Of a DNA stretch of 64,000 nucleotides, positions 51,624 to 58,611 are shown in pieces. The notes below the pieces were generated by a model. It searched no databases. It saw nothing but the letters and a program-made list of their open reading frames with translations, and was not told the DNA's origin. The first letter of the stretch is position 1. Each line of letters starts with the position of its first letter. This DNA comes from DAIPKP01 sp964545875 (lineage in GTDB: Bacteria; Synergistota; Synergistia; Synergistales; Aminiphilaceae), in the NCBI GenBank assembly GCA_964545875.1, contig CAZJHH010000005.1, positions 62,001-126,000 on the forward strand. The letters run 5' to 3'. Made by a program: the position numbers and the translations under genes.

Positions 51624-52721
51624 CTATTTTGTTCCGAAAAGGCGATCCCCCGCGTCTCCAAGACCGGGCATGATGTAGCCGTGATCGTTCAGGCAGCGAT
51701 CGAGAGAAGCCGTGAAGATGGGCACATCCGGATGGTGCTTACGGACCCTGGCCACTCCCTCGGGAGCTGCGATAAGACACACCAGGGTTATGTTTCGAGC
51801 TCCCTTTTCCTTGATAAGGTCGATGGCGGCGCTGGCAGAACCTCCCGTGGCAAGCATAGGATCGATGAGGAAAATATCCCGTTCTCCGAGATCTCCCGGA
51901 AGCTTGCAGTAGTACTCAACGGGTTCCAGAGTTTCCGGATCCCGGTAGAGCCCGATATGCCCCACCTTGGCGTTGGGAACGAGCCGGAGAATGCCGTCCA
52001 CCATACCCAGTCCCGCCCGGAGCACCGGCACAATGGCGAGCTTCTTTCCCATAAGGGATTTCACCCGGGCTTTTTCGATGGGAGTCTGTACTTCCGTCTC
52101 TTCCAGAGGAAGGTTGCGGGTTACTTCGTAAACCATGAGACCCGCAATCTCCTGCACAAGTTCCCGGAATTCCTTTACCGTGGTATTCACGTCTCGGATG
52201 ATTCCCACCTTGTGCTGCACCAGAGGATGATCCACCACGTGACATCCCGGAATACTCCCCGAGGAAATACCGTAAAAGAGACGATCCTCTTCATCCTCAA
52301 TAAGATGAACTCTCCGAAAATGACGCCCTTCCTCGAAGGGGGTTTCCAGCCAGGTCCGCAGGATATCTTCCACTTCTTCCCAAGGGGTGACCCGTCCTCC
52401 CAGCACGAGAAGATTTGCATTGTTGTGGCGGCGGCTCAATTCCGCATCCTCCGCAGTACGGCAGAGCGCCGCATAAACCCGGGGGATCTTGTTTGCCGCA
52501 ATAGACATGCCAATGCCGCTTCCGCAAATAAGAATTCCCCGGTCAGCGTTTTTCTCGGACACATCCAGAGCTACAGCGAAGGCAGCCCTGGGGTAATCGT
52601 AGGAAACGCTCTCGTGTTCCGCTCCGTAAACCACCACGTCATGGCCCTGTTCTTTCAGCCAGGAATGCACCCGTTCCCGCAGCGTATATCCCGCATGATC
52701 AGAGCCAATAGAGATTTTCAT
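51624..52721 (-). CDS. Fusion of ribose-5-phosphate isomerase B and uracil phosphoribosyltransferase
   Basis: One uninterrupted 365-residue frame holds two complete enzymes. Residues 1-143 are RpiB: SDHAG (7-11), catalytic Cys66 in CGSGIGMSIAANK, and RHNNANLLVLGGR (98-110). Residues 161-365 are UPRT: PVLRAGLGMVDG, the PRPP loop IDPMLATGGSASA and the C-terminal GDAGDRLFGTK. The linker is only about 17 residues (144-160). RpiB makes or uses ribose 5-phosphate, the source of PRPP, which UPRT uses to salvage uracil as UMP. The ATG follows GAGGAGG by 6 bases. Free rpiB and upp genes are neighbours in many Firmicutes, so fusion of a former pair is plausible. Confidence 0.9.
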   Translation of the reverse strand: MKISIGSDHAGYTLRERVHSWLKEQGHDVVVYGAEHESVSYDYPRAAFAVALDVSEKNADRGILICGSGIGMSIAANKIPRVYAALCRTAEDAELSRRHNNANLLVLGGRVTPWEEVEDILRTWLETPFEEGRHFRRVHLIEDEEDRLFYGISSGSIPGCHVVDHPLVQHKVGIIRDVNTTVKEFRELVQEIAGLMVYEVTRNLPLEETEVQTPIEKARVKSLMGKKLAIVPVLRAGLGMVDGILRLVPNAKVGHIGLYRDPETLEPVEYYCKLPGDLGERDIFLIDPMLATGGSASAAIDLIKEKGARNITLVCLIAAPEGVARVRKHHPDVPIFTASLDRCLNDHGYIMPGLGDAGDRLFGTK

Positions 52722-52830
52722 GTAGATCCTCCTCGACAAGCCGTGTAATTTAAAAAATCTTCCCCTTTTCCCGGAGAATTCCGGGCACCCTCTTCATGCA
52801 CGAACCCGTTCCATTCTATCAGAGCTCCCC

Positions 52831-54699
52831 TCAATTTTGGGGAACTGCCTCCATGGGAGATGCTTCGAGGCCCGCAGGCCAGAAGGGCATCCAGTCCAGG
52901 AAGCTGTAGTAGCTGCTTTCCAGAAAAAGCGTAAAAAAGGATCTGCTGGGATATCCCGAAGGGTACACGTCCGGATTCAGAGGAAAGGAAAGGATGTAGG
53001 AAAAGGAATCCGCCAGGGCAGGCTCTCGCAAAAGATGGGCCTTTTCGTTTCCTCCGGTGAGGCGGCTTAGGCGAACCAGAGATGCGGGAGGAACCGCCGG
53101 AGACTCCAGAAGAGAGACGGGAATTCCATTAAAGAGGGCATACCCCAGAAGCCGTTTCTGTTCGGCAAAGGTAAGAGAAATCTTCGGATCCAGAAGAATT
53201 TTTCCGGGAACGCCTCCTTCGTTGCGAGCCACCCGGTCAAGGCCCTCGAAAAAGGCGCCCGGCGCCACCACGAGGGAAACTCCATTCCACTCGGGAAGAG
53301 TCTCGTTCCCTACGGAAAGGACGTAGCGCTTTTTGGGAACTATTCCCTCCACACGCCCTTCTAACCCTGCATTCATCCATATGGCCACGGCATAGCTATC
53401 GGCAAAAATCGCGGAGTTTCGAGGAAAGAGATGAGCCACGGGATGGCAAAGCCCTCCCTCGAATCGGGCGGCTCCGAAGCCTCCGAGAGCGGAATATTCG
53501 GGATTCTGAAGCCAGAAGAATGAGATATCGAAATTCTCGGGAAGCCTCATGGAAGCGAACCAGAGGGTTTCTCCCGACACATGGGCGAAGAGAAGGTCCA
53601 TGTCTTTTCGAACAAAGCTCCAGGCTCCGGGGAGCGTTATGAAGGGGCGAAATTCTCCGGAAGAATCAAGGAGAGAAACACCTCCTTTTTCATCCAGCGC
53701 TCCCAGGCTCCCCCAGGAAGTCCACCCCACATCAAGAGGAGAATCAAAGGGGTGCATTCCTAAAAGAGTTCCTTCGAGAGCGTCGAAAAGAAGAACCCCC
53801 TTCCCTCCGCCATCCGCGAGAGCCAGGACATCCCCACAGGCATCAAGTCCTTGAGGAGCGAAATTCAGGGGATTCTCCCGGGGAGTCCATTCCCAGAGGA
53901 GAGCAAGCTCCGGATAGGATACGGCAAAAAGACGCCTCCCCCCCCAATCGGCAAAAATCAGCCGGGAATCCGAGAGCAGCACGCCGTCTTTGAGCAAAAC
54001 CTTTCCCAGGGATCCCAGAAGCCGTTCCTCCCGGGTTTCCAGATGGATCTGTCGAAGCTCTCCATTCTCGGAAAAGAAAAGAACTTCATTCTCCTTGAAA
54101 GAAAGCACTTTCACGGGAGACGAAGTTTCAAAAACCTGCGCTTCATAGGGGTCTTGGAGGTTCAGCACGTAAAGCTGATTTCCCAAAGTATCCGGCAGAA
54201 AGAGATGTCCCTCGAAGATGGAAATCTTTCCGAGACCTCCCATGTTTTTACGCAGCAAAGGAGAGATGCCGAGAAGACTCTTGAGGGGGCTCCGCTCCAC
54301 TGCGTAGTTTTCCAATGGGAGGGTACCCCGGAGAGCATTTTCCGTAAAAAGATCGAGGCGCCGCAGGTTTTCCAGAATTTTCTGAGGAATGAATTCTCCC
54401 GGCCGAACCTCCAGATAGTGGTCCATTTCCTCCCGGGCCCTGGCGAAATCTCCTGTTCTGCGAAGCACCAAGGAACGCATGAGATAATAGTCGATAAGAT
54501 AGGTATTCTTTTCGATAGCCAGATCAAGATAGGCGAGAGCTTCGGGAAAGCGATTCCGGGCGTACATTTCGTAGGCCTGGAAGAGATGCCGTTGAGCCCC
54601 TATGCGGTTTGCCGGAGGGAGCGAGGATTCCTGGGACCACGCAGCTCCCGTAATTCCCCAAATTATTGTGCAAAGGATGAAAAACCTTGGTATACGCAA
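52831..54699 (-). CDS. Secreted protein with TPR-like and propeller-like regions, function unknown
   Basis: I do not recognise this 622-residue protein. It has a signal peptide (MRIPRFFILCTIIWGITGAA, cut near AWS). Residues 35-105 look like two TPR units (EMYARNRFPEALAYLDLAI, SLVLRRTGDFARAREEMDHY). Residues 150-430 have repeated short beta-strand blocks ending in Asp/Trp turns, suggesting a propeller. The last 170 residues (ISLTFAEQKRLLGYALFNGI, then LVRLSRLTGG) recall a von Willebrand A-like fold, without a clear metal site. The start is TTG with AAGGGG 9 bases upstream. It follows two tiny membrane proteins and precedes the RpiB-UPRT gene by 109 bases. Confidence 0.75.
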   Translation of the reverse strand: MRIPRFFILCTIIWGITGAAWSQESSLPPANRIGAQRHLFQAYEMYARNRFPEALAYLDLAIEKNTYLIDYYLMRSLVLRRTGDFARAREEMDHYLEVRPGEFIPQKILENLRRLDLFTENALRGTLPLENYAVERSPLKSLLGISPLLRKNMGGLGKISIFEGHLFLPDTLGNQLYVLNLQDPYEAQVFETSSPVKVLSFKENEVLFFSENGELRQIHLETREERLLGSLGKVLLKDGVLLSDSRLIFADWGGRRLFAVSYPELALLWEWTPRENPLNFAPQGLDACGDVLALADGGGKGVLLFDALEGTLLGMHPFDSPLDVGWTSWGSLGALDEKGGVSLLDSSGEFRPFITLPGAWSFVRKDMDLLFAHVSGETLWFASMRLPENFDISFFWLQNPEYSALGGFGAARFEGGLCHPVAHLFPRNSAIFADSYAVAIWMNAGLEGRVEGIVPKKRYVLSVGNETLPEWNGVSLVVAPGAFFEGLDRVARNEGGVPGKILLDPKISLTFAEQKRLLGYALFNGIPVSLLESPAVPPASLVRLSRLTGGNEKAHLLREPALADSFSYILSFPLNPDVYPSGYPSRSFFTLFLESSYYSFLDWMPFWPAGLEASPMEAVPQN

Positions 54700-54729
54700 A
54701 AAATATCGCCCCTTTTCTCCGCTTTTCCC

Positions 54730-54939
54730 TTAAAAAAGAATGTTTTTCCCAGCAAACGAATAGAAACCGAGCACGATGGCCCCGGTAAAGAGAAAGCCGA
54801 GAAGCATGCGAAGATAGACTACCCAGGCCCCGTTTCCAGGCCACTTTCCAGTAGAGATGTTATTTATCATCCGGGCCACCACAAGGGAAAGAAGGAACAA
54901 CCCAAGAGCCACCAGAGCCTGGATATTTTCAGCAGGCAT
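54730..54939 (-). CDS. Small two-helix membrane protein
   Basis: The 69-residue protein has two predicted membrane helices (about 8-24 and 42-63) joined by a short polar loop (NNISTGKWPGNG). AGGAGGAG lies 5 bases before the ATG, a strong ribosome site, which supports a real gene. I recognise no family. It is 30 bases upstream of the large secreted protein and is likely co-transcribed. Confidence 0.65.
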   Translation of the reverse strand: MPAENIQALVALGLFLLSLVVARMINNISTGKWPGNGAWVVYLRMLLGFLFTGAIVLGFYSFAGKNILF

Positions 54940-55003
54940 ACAAACTCCTCCTCAATGATCGGTTTCTATTCATAATACCCAAGATTTCCCCGGAAGGGAA
55001 ACG

Positions 55004-55183
55004 CTATTCTTCCCGGGGAGTATGTTTTTCCACGATGAGATTTACGATGACATTGTCCATGAATATACGGTTAGGGTGCGCGTAGAGAACCACGAGATAG
55101 ACGAGACTCATGGCGAAAAACGCCACCGTCAGGACAATGAGCACCTGCCTGGCAAGGCTGTTTCTCTCTTTTTTCGACGACAT
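55004..55183 (-). CDS. Small one-helix membrane protein, 59 residues
   Basis: The frame begins MSSKKERNSLARQVLIVLTV, continues through one membrane helix (about 13-34) and ends in a charged tail (EKHTPREE). GGTGAGGGA stands just ahead of the ATG. The basic N-terminus and the charged C-terminus suggest an N-in, C-out topology. It is unknown as a family. It is the first of three genes encoding membrane or exported products on this strand (with those at 54730 and 52831). Confidence 0.6.
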   Translation of the reverse strand: MSSKKERNSLARQVLIVLTVAFFAMSLVYLVVLYAHPNRIFMDNVIVNLIVEKHTPREE

Positions 55184-55251
55184 GGATCCCTCACCTCCGC
55201 TTGACGGAATAAAACGTTTCTTACTCTCTCTAGGATACTCGAAAATAACAC

Positions 55252-55275
55252 AAAAAAAAGGGGGAAGATTCCCCC
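55252..55275 (-). terminator. Terminator of the Gfo/Idh/MocA gene
   Basis: On the minus strand a 7-bp stem GGGGGAA/TTCCCCC with a two-base loop is followed directly by eight T. It begins 36 bases after the stop at 55311 and separates that gene from the small membrane protein genes. Confidence 0.85.
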
Positions 55276-55310
55276 TTTTAGATCTTTTTCAAGAGTCCCT
55301 GCGCCTTTTC

Positions 55311-56282
55311 TCAAACCACGCACTGCTCCGCGACATTGCTCCGATTGAGGCTTATCTGGCGAAGCACCGCCACCGCCACCTCAAGAGCGCGCTTTCCGTC
55401 CCCGATTCCGACAAGGGGCTGCCGCCCTTCCCGAACGCAGGAGACGAAATGCTGCAACTCCAGCTTGAGAGGTTCCTTCTTGGGAAAAATCGGTTGTTCC
55501 ACGATCTCCACGAGGCCCTGACCATTCTCTCTCATGCACCGATGGATGGAGACATCCTGGGTTTCATAATTCACCGCAATGGTCCGTTCGGGTTCCATAA
55601 TTTCCAGACGGCGCAGACGCCTCTGAGAAACCCGGCTTACCAGGATATCCGCAATGGTACCGTTCGCAAATTGGAGGTGCGCCGAGGCGATATCCTCATG
55701 GTCCGAACAGACCGAACGTCCCAGAGCGGAGATGTTGACGATTTCCGAAGGAACCAGAGAAAGCACGATGTCGATGTCGTGGATCATGAGATCCAGCACC
55801 ACTCCCACATCGCTCACTCGAGGAGAGAAGGGGCCCACCCGTCGAGACTGGAGAAGCAAGGGGTTGTTGACAATACTGGATACGTGTTGCACCGCGCTGT
55901 TGAACCGCTCCACATGCCCCACCTGGAGAAGAAGATTTTTTCTTTCCGCCAGGGTAAGAAGCTCTGCGGCTTCCTCCACGGTGGAGGTTACAGGCTTCTC
56001 GATCAGTACGTGGATACCGTTCTCCAGGGCCATCTTGCTTATACTGAAGTGAAGGCTGGTAGGCACCACAATGCTCAGTGCATGGGGATGACATTTCTCG
56101 ATGAACTCCCGAAGATCCGTGAAGTAGGGAACTCCCAGAGCATTGCTCGTAGTCATGGCCCGATCTTCGTTGACATCCACCACCCCCGCCAGATGCACCC
56201 CAAGTATTTCGGAGTACAGCCGAGCATGATGAAATCCCAAATGCCCCACCCCGACGACGCCTACCCGCAACGGCAGCACCAT
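55311..56282 (-). CDS. Gfo/Idh/MocA-family NAD(P)-dependent oxidoreductase
   Basis: The 323-residue protein has a Rossmann start (LRVGVVGVGHLGFHHARLY) with the family EKP motif in HVLIEKPVTSTVEEA, and the His/Asp region DLMIHDIDIVLSL. Members oxidise sugars, inositols or nucleotide sugars; a UDP-GlcNAc 3-dehydrogenase of lipid A variants belongs here too, but no lpx gene is adjacent, so the substrate is open. I chose the ATG at 56282 with GGGGTG 5 bases upstream. The 130-base leader holds a small GC-rich hairpin (about 56313-56329) and a CTCATATGAG palindrome. Confidence 0.82.
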   Translation of the reverse strand: MVLPLRVGVVGVGHLGFHHARLYSEILGVHLAGVVDVNEDRAMTTSNALGVPYFTDLREFIEKCHPHALSIVVPTSLHFSISKMALENGIHVLIEKPVTSTVEEAAELLTLAERKNLLLQVGHVERFNSAVQHVSSIVNNPLLLQSRRVGPFSPRVSDVGVVLDLMIHDIDIVLSLVPSEIVNISALGRSVCSDHEDIASAHLQFANGTIADILVSRVSQRRLRRLEIMEPERTIAVNYETQDVSIHRCMRENGQGLVEIVEQPIFPKKEPLKLELQHFVSCVREGRQPLVGIGDGKRALEVAVAVLRQISLNRSNVAEQCVV

Positions 56283-56412
56283 ATCCACACCCCAATTCTT
56301 CTACAGTTTTCTCCGGCCTTTCCGGCCGCTCTTTTACAAAGGAAGGTTCGTTTATTCCCTCATATGAGTTATCCCGAAAAAGAGCATAAAAGTGGTATAA
56401 GAATACTCTTCT

Positions 56413-57207
56413 TCATTTTTTTCGTTCATGTTCACCGGAGATCGTACATTTTCGGATTCCACCGAGGAGGACGTTGCGGTCCTCCTCGTCTCCCCGGCGG
56501 TAGGAATACCATTTCGAAGGACCGCAGCAAACGCATTCCTCCAGAAGCAGCATATGTTCGTTTTTCATGCCTTCCCGAGCCAGGAGATGGGCTCCCATGC
56601 GGGGGAGATCGAAGAAACACATATCTTTTCGAAGCTCCCAAAGTCCCTCGGGAAAGAGCTGCATTCCCCGAAGAGTGAAAGGATCCTCCATCTTCCGGGA
56701 GTAGCAGCATCCCCGAACGGCAGGGCCCAGAAAAGCCCGGCACCGTTCCGGAGGGAGAGACGGAAACCGTTTGCGTATCAACCTCCATCCCGCCGAAGGA
56801 ATGCCCTCCAGGGCTCCGCGAAAACCCATGTGAAGAAGGAGCATCCAGGGATGAGGCTCGGAAGAGAAGAGGATTACGGGACAGCAATCGGCAAAGCGCA
56901 GCATTCCCCGCCAGGAGGAATCTTCGAGAAAGATTCCGTCCCCCTCGGGAGAGTTTTTTCCCGAAGGAAGAAGAATTTCTTTGCCGTGCACCTGCCGCGG
57001 AACGAGAAGCGTCTTCCCCTGAAAGTCTTCCGAAAAAGCTCGATACGCTTTTTCGGAGGTTCCGCTTTTCCCCCGGGTACGCTCCCCCGGTCCGTAGAGG
57101 GAAAGCTCGAAAAATTCTCCGAATTCCTGAAAAGCCAGAGAAAAGTAGTCGATCTCCGGCGCCTTCTCGGAAAAATCCCGGAAAAAGGACACCTCGTTCC
57201 GTTTCAT
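56413..57207 (-). CDS. pgeF: PgeF/YfiH-family protein (peptidoglycan editing factor or purine nucleoside enzyme)
   Basis: The 264-residue protein matches the YfiH family, first called polyphenol oxidase. Key metal-site segments are VPRQVHG, LRFADCCPVILFS and LLHMGFRGALEG. E. coli YfiH removes wrong amino acids from murein precursors, and homologues have adenosine deaminase or phosphorylase activity. Where many have HxGWRG this one has HMGFRG. The ATG overlaps the folC stop as ATGA. Confidence 0.87.
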   Translation of the reverse strand: MKRNEVSFFRDFSEKAPEIDYFSLAFQEFGEFFELSLYGPGERTRGKSGTSEKAYRAFSEDFQGKTLLVPRQVHGKEILLPSGKNSPEGDGIFLEDSSWRGMLRFADCCPVILFSSEPHPWMLLLHMGFRGALEGIPSAGWRLIRKRFPSLPPERCRAFLGPAVRGCCYSRKMEDPFTLRGMQLFPEGLWELRKDMCFFDLPRMGAHLLAREGMKNEHMLLLEECVCCGPSKWYSYRRGDEEDRNVLLGGIRKCTISGEHERKK

Positions 57208-58532
57208 GGAAGCGGAAAACCTCCCTCCGAAGCCATATGCCCCAGCAAATAGAGGCTGCCGCAGATCAGGACCAGATTTCCCCTGGATTTTCCCCGTTCC
57301 AGAGCTTCCAAAGGAGAGGAGCAACTTTCGCAGGAACTCCAGCCCCGGGAAAGAGCGATTCTTCGAAGATCCTCCGCCGAGGCGGAACGATCCAGCCCGG
57401 GAACGGAGGTACAGATAAGATGCTCCGCGGTTCCCCGGAGGAGATCCAGCATCCGGGGAGCATCCTTATCCTTCATGCAGGAGAAGACCAGCACCTTCTC
57501 CGGAAGATCCTTCCATCGTTCCCTCACCATGGCGGCAAAGGCCTGGGCTCCTTCGGGGTTGTGCACCCCGTCCGCAAAGAGAGGGGGGTCTCCCGGAAAA
57601 AGGGTTCCCCGAAAGGGCCAGGAAGCCTCCCGAAGCCCCTCCATCAAATGTTCCGTCCGAACTCGGGGAAAATCCTGCCCCAGATGCCAGGCCACGGAAA
57701 GAGCGTGAGCTCCATTGTCCACCTGGTGCCTCCCCCGGAGAGATACCGCAACCTCCCGAAGACAAAAATCTCCCTCGGCAAAGGAAAAGCGGCTCCCCTC
57801 GGGAGTAGGTTCTACTTCCGATATGACGCAGCTGCGCGAAAAAAGGTGCCCCCGAGCCTTCACTCTTCCGGCGGCACGAAGAAAGTTCGCCTCCAGGCCC
57901 GGATCCCCTCCCCGGAAGGAGGCAAAGGTTCGGGGACGGAGAACGGCAAACTTTTCCTCGCCGATCTCTTCCAGGGTATGGCCGAGATATTCCTGATGAT
58001 CTTCTCCGATGGTGGTAATCACCGAAGCCTTCACGGGGGCCCGGAGATTGGTGGCATCATAGCGCCCTCCCATGCCCGCCTCCAGGATAAGCACCTCCGT
58101 TCCCGCTGCAGATCCAAGAAGAAAGGCCAGGGCCGTGACAATTTCGAAATACGAGGGAATCTCCGAAGGAGGCATTTTACGAAGAGCCTCCTCCACGGTT
58201 TTCAGGGCCTCGAACCACTCCCGGGCAGGAAGGGGAATCCCCTTCCGAAGAAAACGTTCTCCCAGAGCCACGAGATGAGGACTTGTGTAGAATCCCGTAA
58301 CGTACCCGGCGGAACGAAGGATCCGTTCCAGAAAAGCCCCGGTGGATCCCTTGCCGTTGGTTCCCGCCAGATGTATCACCGGGGAGATTCTTTCGGGGTT
58401 CCCTAAAATACTCAGAAGCCGGGCTATCCGGGAGAGCCCGGGACGAATACCGGGACTTGCAAGGCGGATGATGCGCTCCTCCACCTCGTCATAGCCCTTC
58501 TTTTCTCGCCGTATTATGGAAAAACGTTCCAT
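57204..58532 (-). CDS. folC: Folylpolyglutamate / dihydrofolate synthase
   Basis: FolC adds glutamate to folates, and in many bacteria to dihydropteroate. The 442-residue protein has the P-loop GTNGKGS (57-63), FYTSPHLVALGERF, LEAGMGGRYDATN and FADGVHNPEGAQAF. The ATG at 58532 has GGAG 7 bases upstream; an in-frame upstream start is possible. It follows valS by 79 bases, an order common in Firmicutes-like genomes, with a long hairpin in between. Confidence 0.93.
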   Translation of the reverse strand: MERFSIIRREKKGYDEVEERIIRLASPGIRPGLSRIARLLSILGNPERISPVIHLAGTNGKGSTGAFLERILRSAGYVTGFYTSPHLVALGERFLRKGIPLPAREWFEALKTVEEALRKMPPSEIPSYFEIVTALAFLLGSAAGTEVLILEAGMGGRYDATNLRAPVKASVITTIGEDHQEYLGHTLEEIGEEKFAVLRPRTFASFRGGDPGLEANFLRAAGRVKARGHLFSRSCVISEVEPTPEGSRFSFAEGDFCLREVAVSLRGRHQVDNGAHALSVAWHLGQDFPRVRTEHLMEGLREASWPFRGTLFPGDPPLFADGVHNPEGAQAFAAMVRERWKDLPEKVLVFSCMKDKDAPRMLDLLRGTAEHLICTSVPGLDRSASAEDLRRIALSRGWSSCESCSSPLEALERGKSRGNLVLICGSLYLLGHMASEGGFPLP

Positions 58533-58551
58533 CACATAGTCTCCATGCACG

Positions 58552-58599
58552 AAGAGCCCGGCTTCGGGAACAGGAAGATGTCCACGAAACCAGGCTCTT
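58552..58599 (-). other. Long hairpin in the valS-folC gap
   Basis: A 15-bp stem with two G-T pairs (arms 58599-58585 and 58566-58552, 18-base loop) fills most of the gap between the valS stop (58612) and folC. No T run follows, so it is not a standard terminator. It could protect or separate the valS and folC messages, or mask the folC ribosome site. Confidence 0.5.
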
Positions 58600-58611
58600 C
58601 TTTCCGCTCTC

